Assembly: GCA_025331435.1 (NCBI GenBank) | Contig: JAIWNI010000014.1 | Location: 186,001 to 250,000 of the forward strand | Origin: Choanephora cucurbitarum | Taxonomy: Eukaryota; Mucoromycota; Mucoromycetes; Mucorales; Choanephoraceae | Direction: 5' to 3' | DNA: 64,000 nucleotides | The notes under the pieces: generated by a model | The model's database searches: none | Told to the model about the DNA's origin: nothing | What the model saw: the letters and a program-made list of their open reading frames with translations, nothing else | Shown here: one piece after another, positions 23,544-34,742 of the stretch | Position numbering within the stretch: the first letter of the stretch is position 1 | Layout of the letters: the number at the start of each line of letters is the position of its first letter | Made by a program: the position numbers and the translations under genes

Positions 23544-25465
23544 TTGAATATGTACAGAAAAAAAGAAAAGAAATGGTTAGAAAAGAAATCATGATGAAAT
23601 AGTGTATGTGTGTGTCCGATTAAAAGAATTCCTGCCGAAAAAATAAAAAGGCGGTAAATAGAGGAGTATTGAAGCTAGTCTTTACTCTGGTTGCTTTATC
23701 TTTCTTCTCAAAAGTGTTGAGAATGGCTGATTTGTCCTCAAGAAAAAAAAAAAGAAGATTCGACCTTGGTAAAGTTGAAATAGGAGCATTATGTCCATGA
23801 TGGTTGCTTTTAGGACATTCGGTGTAAGAGACGTTCTCTTTAGTTCAAAGCAAAAAGCACAAACAACATGAAACAAAGCATAGTTCCTTGAAGTTTCTGT
23901 CTAATCTTGGAACTTGTTGTGACTTAAAGATACTCAGATTGTTTCTACAGGTCCATTTTTAAACCCGCTTTGATCTTTGATGATTTGGCATAACTTCTTT
24001 TTTGCTGTCATCGTTCAAGGTGTTTGCTGCTTTTTCATGTTTGCTTTCCTTTTTTTTTGCAGAAAAGAATCAGACAATGTCTGTCTAATTCAAAAAAGCA
24101 TATCAGTTGCTAAAGAAATCTTGTATGCGAGCTGTTCTATAAATGCTTGCTGTATCTACCTGAAATTTCAGATCATGCCAACTTGCACAACTATGAATAG
24201 AGTGGTCCAAGAACGGTATGTTGTTGCTCTTGAAGATAAGTCACCAAACAAGCTACCATCACTTTTGATACAACAGAGATCTTGTTATTTCCATACGAAA
24301 TTTTGGTCGTTCAAACTATTTATTTCGTTCTTGCCCTTCCTAGCATGTCCTCTTGCTCTTTTACGGAGAGCGTGTTCAAAGGTGGTTTTGCAAGTCCCTT
24401 TCTTATGTACTTTAACATTCATAATCTTGGATAACCAAAAAAAAAAAGGCTGGTTCAACTAAAAGCCAGTCTCTTGTCAGCGGTGCAGCTCATCTTGGGC
24501 TTTTGAAGCCTGATCTGTACAGTGATATGTTTTTTTTTGAAGCAGACGTTTAAATATTGAAGGCAATGACAAGAGATTGTCCATTTGATGCATGGATAAT
24601 GTTACTCCAAATGAAAATCAAGAAGAATATTACTACCTTTTGTAGAAATCAACATGCCTTAGTGTCTCTGTGAGTGTATGACAAGTAGGAAAATCAACTT
24701 GAAGTCGTTTGAGTATCTATAGCTTCACAGAATTCTTAAATGCAAACAGTTGCAGAATACTATAGAGCAGAGATGCTCATGCATTTGAAAAGAAACATGT
24801 TTGTTTTAAAGGCTGTAGATCATTTAACAAAGTATCACAACTTTCGTAACTCTTTTACTAAGCGTTATGTTCATTAGGCAACATTGTCTATTCACATACA
24901 ACTCAATTGATTGATAAGCAGCCTTTAGTTTCCTACAAGATCTAAAATAGGTTTTTTCATACATATCTGTATAGGATACTTTCAGGTTTGAAAGAGTAAG
25001 CATGTTTACATTAAGAAAACTTTCTATGTTATTTGCAAATACAATTACAGTTGTGGATTGTTCAATATTCACATCTTCTTTTTCAATTGGTATGTATCTT
25101 TTTTAAGCATCTTCCCATTCATTCTTATCAGTGAGCTTGAAAGAAAGGTGATAGCCTTGTACTGTTGAAATAGGAGAGACTGGGTTCATGACACAGGATG
25201 ATTGTTTCTATTTCCCTGAATTTGACTTTCTATCTCAAAAATAAAAAGAGGACTTACGATTGATGTAAGGGATATGCAGCTTTGTTTCTATGATTTGTTA
25301 TTAGGAGATGTGTTAGGAGAGCTTTTTTTTTTAATTTTGTTGATATATAAACATAAGCTATCTATGGTACTTATCCTTGTTTTCCTATATATTCTGTATT
25401 TGATACCTTCTTCTTTTTTCTTTTTTTTTAAAAAAAAAAGTGGTTCCAATTAAAATCTATCACCT
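23544..25465. other. Gene-poor stretch
   Basis: 1.9 kb without a supported gene. A plus ORF at 23977-24462 (161 codons) is Phe/Cys/Leu-rich, lacks recognisable motifs and ends at an A-run; a minus ORF at 24824-25072 is equally plain. The part near 23544 should hold the YKT6 promoter and the part near 25465 that of the wall-protein gene, with long T- and A-runs at 25410-25440. Confidence 0.4.
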
Positions 25466-26159
25466 ATGAAACTTGTCTGTGCCTTCCTATTTGCTGCCAT
25501 TGTTTCAGCTCAATTGACTGCACCTACTAGAAATTTTAACGTGACAAGTCCTGTCAGTAATGGCCCTTACGTTGTGGGTCAAATTCTACCTTGTACCTAC
25601 CGTCTTCTTTCAGATGTAGATAGCTCAGGTAAAATTCAATAGTATCCCTCATTCTGGCTTTTTTTTTTAATTCACTTTTTTTATTATAGCACTTAATTTA
25701 CAAATCGATTTAGTGCCTAATGGATATTCTGTTCCAGTCATATCTCCCATACCCTCTACTGGTACAGCATCAAACTCAACTGCCAATGCCACTTCTACTA
25801 TTGTTTCTATTGCAACCAATGCCGATGTCTCCAAAACAGATGCATTCATTAAGCGTGAAGGCAACTTAACATACTATGAACATTCAATTAATTTCAATAT
25901 CCCCACGGCTGTCAAACCAGGTCAATATAATGTTGTCTTTCTTGATAAATCAACCAACACAAAATTACCCATTCCTATTGAGATTCGTCCAGCAGCATCC
26001 GTTACTTCAGCGGGACCTAAGGCTACAGCAAGTGGATCTCCTGGACATCCTCAAGCCTCAGGAACGATCTTTTCTCAAGGTGGTGGTGCCTCTACAGCTA
26101 CAGTATCCAAAACACTTGTAGGTTTGATCGGTATTGCCACTGTTGCCTTTTTGTTATAG
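25466..26159 (+). CDS. Secreted, probably GPI-anchored Ser/Thr-rich wall protein (Kre9/Knh1-like)
   Basis: Two exons (25466-25628 and 25690-26159) give 210 residues. A signal peptide (MKLVCAFLFAAIVSA) precedes a beta-sandwich-like region: FNVTSPVSNGPYVVGQILPC, then LNLQIDLVPNG, then YYEHSINFNIPTAVKPGQYN. This order resembles the Kre9/Knh1 N-terminal domain of fungal Ser/Thr-rich GPI proteins. A Gly/Ser/Ala-rich spacer follows. The chain ends in a hydrophobic segment LVGLIGIATVAFLL with no basic tail, as for GPI attachment. N-glycosylation sequons (NVT, NST, NAT, NLT) are present. Likely a cell-surface or wall protein; the Kre9/Knh1 link is moderate and the precise role unknown. Confidence 0.8.
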
Positions 26160-26939
26160 ATAATCTAAAAAAAAACTAGTTGTTTATTTCCCCCCTCTTT
26201 TTCTCTAATAATAAAAAAAAAAGTCATAGTTGACATCTTTATCCCTTTTCTTGCTTGTAAAAGGAATATCTCTCCTTTATCAAAGTGTTTTGAACACAAT
26301 TCATCCCTTTGATTATTCAAATTGATTTTCTTGTTCTATGCAAATGTATGTACATGCAACATAAACACAAATAAAGAATTTTTAAACAGCCTCGAAAGAG
26401 AGTTAGGATTGGCATGAAAACATACTGCTTTTTTGTATCACCTAGTTTTTTTTTTATTGTTGCCATTGTTTTTTTTTCTTCTTTAGCCTCACTTGAGTTC
26501 ATAAAGTATATCTGCATTTTAAGAAAACGTACATTACCCCCAGTTCTTAACAGTTTTTAGGTACACATACGATGTGTTATCTTTTTTTTGGGAGGGGTAG
26601 AATCCAGCTAAAATGAGTGTCATGCACCTAACACAATCTTTTAAAATGAAAGTTTGTAACCTGTCAGATATCTTGTTCATTTGCGTGCATATGTCCTCTA
26701 AAGTGTCGAAGTTACAAAAGATAGTAACATGTACGAGCATATTACAAACCGAACCTCTCCTGTACTCTGGTTAATTTTATTGACCTTCATTATGGTACGG
26801 TACACTGCGCTTTGTAACATGCGCGTGCTGCCGCAGGGCTACTCATCCGATGGGGAGAGAAGTACAAAGTTTTATATGGGATGCTTATTTGGACTATTAG
26901 CAGTGATGAACGATGCATTAGTATATCTTTGTAAATTAG
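26160..26939. other. Spacer between wall-protein gene and Helitron relic
   Basis: AT-rich 3' flank followed by DNA of unclear origin. A plus ORF at 26729-26956 and minus ORFs at 26317-26740 show no motif. A segment near 26810-26850 is GC-richer than its surroundings, perhaps mobile-element derived, and abuts the helicase relic starting at about 26940. Confidence 0.3.
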
Positions 26940-28101
26940 TTGAACAGGGTATCTAGTTTATCAAGAAGTTCAGGATATACAATGTTTTTTGTTGTTGTTT
27001 CTTCTTCGTTATCTGCACTGAGCAATACTCTGATGTTTTTCAAACGTGTTGCTCGAGAGAAGGCTATATAAAGTTGTCCATGAGTGAACACCTCGTAACG
27101 CAGATCTATTCCGACATTTTGAAGTAACTGGCCTTGTTTATTGTCATGGCATCACATAAGCGAACCGAAAACTGCTTTCGGGTCAAGATGAATGGCAATT
27201 TACCTTTTAAGATTGACAGCTGAATTCCGGGTATCAAATGGTATTCAAGAGAAGGACTGCCAGACGGTTGCAAAATAGATGTGACCTAGATATGATGTTT
27301 TATTTCATGCACAAAGAGTCGAGTTCCATTGCAAAGCCCTTTCTTTTGGTTCAAGTTTCAAAGTAACATCACCAAAGCATCTACTTTAAGAGTCAATTTG
27401 GATGGAGGAAAACTTCCTGGATTCAGAGTTTTCATGTATTCCGGAGATACTTGAAATACTTCTTCACAGTCATCTGAATTACTGACGTCGGATGTATCAG
27501 CTGAGTTAAACACAGGAGAAGCACCAGGTAGTCTATCCAAAACGATTTGATTGATTTGATCTACAGTAGAGTTGTGAGTAGCTAGGATAGCAGCTTTTGC
27601 AAATACCGTAGGATCTTGGGAGGCACAGGAAAAGAGTTGTGGAGGATATGTCCTTGTCCATCAGATCATGTGAAGTCATACCGTTTGGCCACAGGAGCGA
27701 AGCAATACTGGATGAAGCAACACAGGCTGCTGTCTTGTTTTTGGAACGGATGTAGCAATGGAGTGTGCCATGAAGAAACGTTTTGCCAGTTCCAGCTGGA
27801 TCTTGAACAAACATTCGTTATCATCCAAATTGGACTCAGTTCCGCCCAGGTTAGCTGCAATCTACAGCATCCTTTTGTCCTGGGCTGAGTCTTTGATATA
27901 AAAAGATCTTTAGCCTCTTCTGAGTTTAGCTGTTCAGCAGCTTGCATACATGTGTTCAAAGAACCGTTGCAATTTTGAAGAACATCTTGCCAGTTGAAAG
28001 AAGAAGAAGGTATGTCAGCAAAGTCTTGTAATGACATGTTGAGAGTCTCAAGTTCTTGGTTGATCAAAAATAGACCGTAGTCTAAGGCAGGCTCTCCCAA
28101 A
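26940..28101 (-). pseudogene. Decayed Helitron PIF1-like helicase
   Basis: Minus-strand frames carry fragments of a Helitron helicase in proper order: GEPALDYGLFLINQELETLN (28100 down), LNSEEAKDLFISKTQPRT, the Walker A segment QDPAGTGKTFLHGTLHCYIR, KTAACVASSSIASLLWPNG, then SPEYMKTLNPGSFPPSKLTL, KKGLCNGTRLFVHEI and, near 27000-27130, AMTINKQGQLLQNVGIDLR and LYIAFSRATRLKNIRVLLS. Several frameshifts and stops separate them. These are the hallmark blocks of the PIF1-family helicase domain of Helitron transposons. The 5' part ends abruptly at 28101, where a Tc1-like element is inserted. Confidence 0.82.
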
Positions 28102-28103
28102 TA

Positions 28104-29446
28104 CAGTCACTAGAAAAATAACTTGATCCATTTTTCCAAAAAATTAAGTTCCAAATTATCACTCAAACTTCAACATCAGGTTGCATGATTTGTACTTATC
28201 ATAACGGCTTGAAAGTTTACAAAATAAAAGGAAATGATGTTTATTTTTCATAAATGCAAAAAAAATTACAATTAGTATTTAATATGTCCTCCTTTTGCTT
28301 TAATCACGGCTTGGCATCTAGAGGGCATACTGTCTACTAAAGTTTCAGTAAAATCAAGCCCTATTAGCTCCTATTCTTGCAAGATAAGGGCTTTCAACTC
28401 TTCTACATTTCGAACTGTATGTCTCTTGACTGCAAGACGCTTCTCTGAATCCCGCCACATATGTTTGATAGGGTTCAAATCAGGGCTTTGAGCAGGCCAG
28501 AAGTCAAAGCCGCTGATTTGATGGCCCTCCTTCCACCAACGAGCATAGGCACCTGTGTGGCAGGTAGCACCGTCTTCTTGGACTATAAACTTCCTGTCAT
28601 GCTTCTCGTGTAGTTCCTTGAACCAAGGGTAAAAGTGCTTGGTCAAGGTATCAACATACGCATCTTGGTTCATGTTGCCTTCTACGACCACAAGAGGACC
28701 AAATCCCATGGCAGAAAAGCAAGCCCAAACCATCACCGATCCTTTGCCCCATTTGGTGCTGCTAAAGATGTTTCTTTTCTCATATTCAGTGCCCTTTTTA
28801 CGGATGACTCGGGCAGCACAGTCGTTGTTCTCAACCCGAAAACGTGCCTCATCCGACCATACAACGTTTTTCCACTCATCATCATCCCAACCAGAGTGTC
28901 TACGAGCCCAACGTAGCCTAGCCTCCTTGTGGCGATCCTCAAGAGCGGGCTTGTGTACTGCTTAAAACGAATGTAAGCCGCATTTAGCTGGATAGCTGAC
29001 AATGGTATTCCTGTCAACTATCAAGCCAAATGTTGCTGCATACGCTTTAACCTGAGGATATGTTGCAAACGGATCCTGTTGTACAAAACGAATCAGCAAT
29101 TTGATGTCGCCTTCACTTACCTTTGGCTTTCTACCAGTACTCTTGCCTTTCTCAAAAGCACCCTTTTTCTCAATTATATTGACAAAGTTTCTTGCTGTCT
29201 TGGCATTAACACCTGTCAATGCTTCAATCTTACTATACATTGTATTGTTCATTCTGAGAAAATAAACACCTCCTCGCTTGTAATCATTGTGATATTCGTA
29301 TTTGCGAGCATTAGAGCTTTCGTTTGATGTATTGTTCATATCTGATTGTATTGAGAAAAAGTTATGTAAAAGAGGAACGAAGAATATTATTTTTGAGAAA
29401 TTTGATGTATTTTTTGAAATGGATCAAGTTATTTTTCTAGTGACTG
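28104..29446 (-). mobile_element. Tc1/mariner element, nearly complete, 1.34 kb
   Basis: The ends are inverted copies: CAGTCACTAGAAAAATAACT at 28104 and its complement ending at 29446, extending to about 30 bp of match through TTGATCCA. A TA lies directly outside each end (28102-28103 and 29447-29448), the expected Tc1/mariner target duplication. The element is in the Tc1 size range and carries one transposase frame on the minus strand with only two stop codons. It sits inside older Helitron debris. The boundaries are visible directly and are among the firmest calls in the window. Confidence 0.93.
28272..29339 (-). pseudogene. Tc1-like transposase with two in-frame stops
   Basis: About 355 codons in a single frame. 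The N-terminus carries a helix-turn-helix region (SKIEALTGVNAKTARNFVNI, then STGRKPKVSEGDIKLL). Next come RWARRHSGWDDDEWKNVVWS leading into the first Asp (WSDEARFRV), GSVMVWACFSAMGFGPLVVV, the second Asp block FIVQEDGATCHTG, and SPDLNPIKHMW. A TAA at 28964-28962 interrupts the frame after CGLHSF, and a TAG at 28373-28371 precedes the conserved tail (LVDSMPSRCQAVIKAKGGH). The third catalytic residue, Glu in NPIE, is Lys here. The frame is otherwise unbroken, so the copy died recently, but it cannot encode a functional enzyme as read. Confidence 0.9.
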
Positions 29447-29448
29447 TA

Positions 29449-29581
29449 CAGAGTTGTCAGAAAAAAAGAGGGTGGTACCAGCTTTGCAGCAACTCATCCA
29501 AAACTTATTCTGTAAAGCGCGCTGAGAGGGCAGCTCGCTTTTCCGAGGCTTTGTGCTGCAGTCAGTACAAATGTTGTCCAT
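29449..29581 (-). pseudogene. Helitron N-terminal Cys-motif fragment
   Basis: On the minus strand, MDNICTDCSTKPRKSELPSQ followed by NKFWMSCCKAGTTLFF matches the C-x2-C ... F-x-x-CC-x-x-G motif near the N-terminus of Helitron replicase-helicase proteins. It directly abuts the right end of the Tc1-like insertion and has the same orientation as the helicase relic on the other side. Several hundred codons normally lie between these two regions, so an internal deletion is implied. Short and decayed, hence moderate confidence. Confidence 0.55.
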
Positions 29582-29914
29582 TGGGTCAAGATCGAAAGGT
29601 TAGAGAAGGTCAAAGTCCGAAATATATGCAGCTCTTTGTTGTACCTAAAAAAAAAAGATAAAACTGTTTATGAGTTAGACGAATGTTATGGTACTTCTAA
29701 TGGCGTGTTGATGCTTACTTGACAAGGCTCAACTGTTGCAAACATGAATGAAAAGAAAAAAGAACAAAGATCCACAGTTCAAACAGGTTTTATTTGATAA
29801 ATGAAACCGATATAATGAAACCAAAAATAAGCAAGCCAAATCAAGTGATAGTAACTCTTTTAATTCGATTTTTCAGTAATATATGTTTTGATGTAATACT
29901 ACAGTTTTCGTCTG

Positions 29915-30166
29915 GTGTATAGAGGCTCAGACAATTATCTTCATTTGTACAGAAAGCTTTTTCGTCAATTCATTATTGATATGTATGCTAAGATTGAGCA
30001 ATTTCGTTTAAATTTCATTCGTAATAACCAATCCAGTCTTCGATCTGAGTTATATCATGGACTCCAAGATGCTGTTGCCCATGATGATACAGATGCAAGC
30101 TCTCTTGGAAAAGAGGTTGTCCTGCCAGCGCATTCATCAATTAGACTTTCTCATAGGCATCCTTGA
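29915..30166 (+). pseudogene. Helitron replicase (Helitron_like_N) fragment, opposite strand
   Basis: An 83-codon plus-strand frame reads YLHLYRKLFRQFIIDMYAKI, EQFRLNFIRNNQSSLRSELY, HGLQDAVAHDDTDASSLGKE, VVLPAHSSIRLS. This is the conserved stretch of Helitron replicase-like N-terminal domains (LFQQYIVDMYAKIE...R..NQ..LR.ELY.GL.D...LG..V.LP type). The frame breaks right where GSPR would be expected. It is on the strand opposite to the helicase relic, so it is either an inverted piece of the same element or a separate copy. Confidence 0.72.
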
Positions 30167-30965
30167 TTCTACTGGACATGGTCTTTGAATGCAATATACT
30201 CAGGGATTCTCCTTTTCTCCAACACTAGAAATAATTGTATGACATGGTACATGTCTATAACAGGATGATTGCATGGGCCTTATAGAATCAAGGTAGCAGC
30301 ATCTAACAAAATAAGCAATGATTCTAGAGATGTCACTACCGGAAAAGACTAGATCATTACTTGGATAAAGATAGTTCTGAGACATACACACAAAAGGCTT
30401 GTCTATCGTTATAACACCAATTGGACAGATCTATCATCCAACGAAATAAGTGAACAAGTATAAGCCAGATAGGAATGATAGATTCAGATACTCTTCAAGA
30501 CAAAAAAAACGTGTATTGGTGCAGCATAACTAGCATCTCTCTAAGATACAAACGTAGTTGAAAATATATCTGCACTTTATTCAAGGCGGAGGATGAAATC
30601 TGGCTACAGCCCTCTTTCAAGAAGACGACCTAGTCATCCTAGTAGGAGAGCTGCTCATACAGATAAAATTATAATTGAGCGATCGATTGAAAGCGAAATG
30701 GAGATGATACATAAACACAACATGGAATTGCAGCAGAATCAGTTCCCTCTCTTTCTTTTTTGAGTAAAAAGCTTCGAGTTCTCTCTTATTGAAATTTTCT
30801 GAGCCTGCAAATATCACAGCCGGTTTCAATTACCTTGCACACCAAGTCACCTGCGAGTACATTCTATTGGTCAGAAAAATGTGTAGAAATAGGATAGTGC
30901 GCCAAGACGATGCAGCATAACAACTTTCTTTTTTCTTTCTTTCTTTTTTTTTTCCTAGAATTATA
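30167..30965. other. Debris and SNX4 promoter region
   Basis: Short ORFs on both strands (30200-30391 minus, 30617-30829 minus) have no motif. The first part probably continues the Helitron debris. The last about 100 bases, with T-rich tracts just before the ATG (30926-30955), look like the leader of SNX4. Confidence 0.35.
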
Positions 30966-32804
30966 ATGTCTCAACTCACAGACGAACAATTTGAGGCACA
31001 ATGGAACAGTGTTGACCAGCTTGATTCACCAGCCTTACTTGATCCTTTAAACCACGATAATCAACCTGCTGTTCTTACCTCACATAGTGTAAGAACAATA
31101 AACAAAAAAAATGTATAGCATCATTTGACCACTTACAGCTTTTGTTGTATAGTATATCTCAGATTCATCTCATGTGGATATTGATATTTCTGATGATCGT
31201 CATTATTCTTCCAACCCATTGTTTTTAGATGAAGATAATACTCACCACAACAATGTCAGCAGCAGCAGTAGTAGTAGTAGCAGTAGCAGTAACGAAAGCA
31301 TTACAGAACACAAAAGTGAACCTATCGTGCTAAATAAAAAGGTTTTTGTAACGGATCCCAGAAAGGAAACTGAGCAAACCAGTACATTTATTACGTATCT
31401 TGTTCAATCCAATGTAAGTTACTCGGAAAGCACCAATCACACAATAAATAAAAATAGCACAATCAAGCTTATGATTCATCTATCTATTAAAGCGAAAGCA
31501 AGTGCGAAGACGTTTTCAAGATTTTGTTTGGCTACACAATGTACTTTACAATCACTTTCCTGCTTGCTTTGTTCCTCCTTTACCAGACAAACATCGTTTA
31601 GGTATGACCATTATCGTCTTTTCACAACACATTGTGTAACATATGATACAATATTTTCTTTTTTTGGTTGCAGAGTATGTGAAAGGAGATCGATTTAGTA
31701 CAGAATTCATTGAGAAGAGAAGAATCAGTCTGGAGAGATTCATTCAGCGTATTGCTCGTCATCCTGTTCTTGGCCGAGCTGATTTTTTTATCATGTTCCT
31801 CGAGTCCTCTGAATTTGTAAGTTTCTCCTTTTTCTCCTTTTTTTTTTGGTCTATGCATCTCCCAATGATTAACAAGAAAAGATAACAGAATGATGCTTCC
31901 GCAAGAGCGTCAAGAGAAGGACAGGAGACAATGATTGATACCATTGGCGATTCCTTGTTGAACGCTTTCTCCAAGATACGTAAGCCTGATCCTCGATTTG
32001 TTGAAATGAAAGAGCGTAGTGATCGAATGGAAGAAAACTTGGACATGTTACAGAAAACACTATTGAGAACAACAAAACGTACACAAGACTTATACCAAGA
32101 TTACCAAGAATTTACCAGCAGTACAAGAGGACTAGCACAGATTGAACCTTCTTTCGAAAAAGACCTAGCTATCTTTGCTGATGGTCTTGAACAGTATACA
32201 ACACATCTCTCAAAAGTAGCAACACATGAAAGTCAATGGCAGATTGAAGTGCATGATTACATGGCCTATTTTCATGCCATTAAGGATGTACTCAAGCTGC
32301 GCGATCAAAAGCAGTTGGATTTTGAAGAACTCTCGGACTATTTGACAGCGACTATTGATGAACGTGCAAATCTTGTTCGAGGAAAAAAGAAATCAAGCGG
32401 TCATGGCAATCTTGCTATGACTGGCAGCAGTGTTGCGAATTTTATTACAGGCAAACTGAATGAAGTGCGAGGAGCAGATACTGAGAAGATAAAGCGAGAA
32501 AAAGTACTGAAACTTGATGAACGAGTGCGAGAATTGCAAGAGGCCATTGAACAGACTCATCAGGTGACCACTGCATTCTCTGATCAAGTTAGGAAGGAAG
32601 ACGCTTTCTTCAACCAAAACAGACAAGTGGAGATATTTGATTCACTTAAATCATACACAGATGCTAAAGTAGATTTTTATCGTGATGTAAGTTTCCGATT
32701 GCTTTGTTGTCTCTACTACTTGAATCTGACATCTTTTTATATACGAATAGAGTGTACAGGTTTGGCGAGATGTTGTTCAAAAGTTGGAAAATAATCATGT
32801 ATAG
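30966..32804 (+). CDS. SNX4: Sorting nexin SNX4/Atg24-like (PX-BAR)
   Basis: Six exons (30966-31088, 31153-31413, 31493-31601, 31674-31816, 31889-32686, 32751-32804) give about 495 residues. The PX domain starts near VFVTDPRKETEQTSTFITYL. Its conserved core RRRFQDFVWLHNVLYNHFPA, PPLPDKHRLEYVKGDRFSTE and EKRRISLERFIQRIARHPVL is recovered only after splicing; exon 3 has a possible alternative acceptor six nt later (31499). A BAR-type coiled region (about 230-490) follows. The N-terminus carries a polyserine run. SNX4/Atg24 binds PI3P on endosomes and drives retrieval to the Golgi (SNARE recycling) and selective autophagy. Its stop is 37 bp from the stop of the convergent next gene. Confidence 0.92.
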
Positions 32805-32841
32805 TTTGAGTTATGTATAAAATAAATTATTTATTTTCATA

Positions 32842-34129
32842 TTATTGTCCTCGCAGTTTAGCGAGTTCAACAGCAATCTGAGCACCAATACGGGCATTGT
32901 TTTTCACTAAAGCGATGTCTAATTTTAAACAGGTTAAAAACAAGCATTGTTTTCATAAGCATTGCACTTACTAGCGGCCAAAGATTCACCTTGAGTCAAT
33001 TCAGCAATACGCTTCAACAAAAAGGGAGTTTCTTCTTTGCCCACAACACCACTGGAACGAGCTTCAGAGACAGCTGTGTCAATAGCTTGTTGGATTGCCT
33101 TAGTATCAGCAGCATCTGATTCAGGAATAGGACAGGCAAACACCATGCCACTATTTAGCTCGAGTTGATGGTTAGCCACAATTGACTTGGCTGCGTCTAA
33201 AGGCTTTTCAAATTGATAGGGGCTTGAGTAGCCACTGTCAGGTGTATAGAAAGCAGGGAACTGCTTTGTCTTGCCCATAGTAGCTACTGTCACACCCTGC
33301 GTCTCCAAGACTTCTAATGTCTTGGGGATATCTAGAATACTCTTAACACCTGCACATACGACAGCAACGGATGTTCTACCCAATTCCATCAAATCAGCAC
33401 TGATATCAAAGGCTAAAAAAAATAGACATGGTATGAGTCACATCTTTTTCTCTCTCTCTCTCTCTCTCTTTCTTTCTGACAATCTCACTTACATTGTTCA
33501 GCACCTCGATGAACACCACCGATACCACCTGTGACAAAGACAGGGATACCGGCAGCTCTGGCCAAAATCATAGTACTGGCTACAGTAGTGGCACCAACCT
33601 TATTCTACAGAAAAGATTAGGAATCTTCTTTTTATAGTAAATATATTTACCTGAGAGAGAACAACTGACAGATCGCGGCGTGATGTCTTTTGTGCTTCAC
33701 GACCCACTTTACCGAGATACTCCAAAGTTTCATCCGTCAAACCTTATTGTATGATCGAGATTAATCGTTTGATCTACTGAACTTCATTATTGTTTACCAA
33801 TATGTACTTTGCCATGCATTAAAGCAATTGTGGCAGGAATAGCACCTTCCTTTCGAATGATGTCTTCTACAGCTTTGGCTGTTTCTACATTTTGAGGATA
33901 TGGCATACCTTTTTTTTTTTTCCAAAAAGAAAAAATCAGTATCATTACACAAATTCACACAAGGCTTTTTACCATGACTAATAATAGTTGACTCTAAGGC
34001 AACCACAGGTCCTTTGTTCTGAAGAGCAGCCTTGATCTCGGGTGTGATCACAAACTCCTTAGAAGCAGCCAAGGCATGAAACGAGCGCTTGACTGTAGGC
34101 AAGTGCTGAATGAAACGACGTGACAACAT
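32842..34129 (-). CDS. Pseudouridine-5'-phosphate glycosidase
   Basis: Six exons (34129-33973, 33908-33798, 33742-33651, 33604-33493, 33412-32972, 32918-32842) give 329 residues. Diagnostic blocks are [73 protein letters not shown] and [20 protein letters not shown], the signature of the PsuG/IndA family. These enzymes cleave pseudouridine 5'-phosphate to uracil and ribose 5-phosphate in pseudouridine breakdown, using a metal and an active-site Lys. The first about 20 residues ([20 protein letters not shown]) are basic and hydroxylated, like a mitochondrial presequence. Unlike many fungal homologues, no PfkB sugar-kinase domain follows; the chain ends 25 residues after the conserved [16 protein letters not shown]. 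Confidence 0.92.
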
Positions 34130-34742
34130 ATATGGGATATGAATGTGACAAGAAAGAAAAAGAGCAAGTTGAATTGCGCTTCCTTTTATAGGCTAATCTG
34201 CATCCGCACGCTTACAGATGAAGGAGTATGCTAGCCAATCAAGAAGAGTAAATTAAGGTTTAGAGGAGTTTTAATAGTGCAAAGAGGCGGGGGAAATCTA
34301 AGACAAGGTACAACTTGTCAAGACAGTACTCATATGGTGCCACACATTAAAACCCTGAATAATCATGCATTCAGAGTTTGGGTACTGCTATTTCGTCATA
34401 TCCAGATAGAGCTTGTCAACTCATTGCAGTTTTGGTTCTATATGTTCAGTTGTTATTATATGTTTTCGTTAAAGGTGCATGCAGCATTTCCAATCAAGCA
34501 GCTTGTTTTAGCACAAGCATTGCTTGAGCTTTTGAGATCTCACATTGATCAGAGATTGAATAAGCCATAGTAGTATATGTTTTTCTGCTTCTGTGTCATT
34601 GACCAAATCTCAAAGAAAAAAAAAAGTAAGTTTATGAGTCTGATGAATGGTCTATGAAATCAATCAAGTATGAATAAAGAAAGAAGTGATTTATAGCAGA
34701 TTTGGAACGTGCTTGCATAAACCCAAAGTTTATTTGAGAACA
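34130..34742. promoter_or_regulatory. Spacer: glycosidase promoter and scramblase 3' flank
   Basis: About 610 bp. The part next to 34130 should hold the promoter of the PsiMP glycosidase gene. A plus ORF at 34277-34570 has no motif and I treat it as chance. Nothing else is recognisable. Confidence 0.35.

Noticed and set aside
23977..24462. 161-codon plus-strand ORF
   Set aside because: Phe/Cys-rich without any family motif, ends at a poly-A run and has no splice or leader context; treated as chance.
34277..34570. 97-codon plus-strand ORF
   Set aside because: No motif, no conserved start context; lies in the promoter side of the glycosidase gene.
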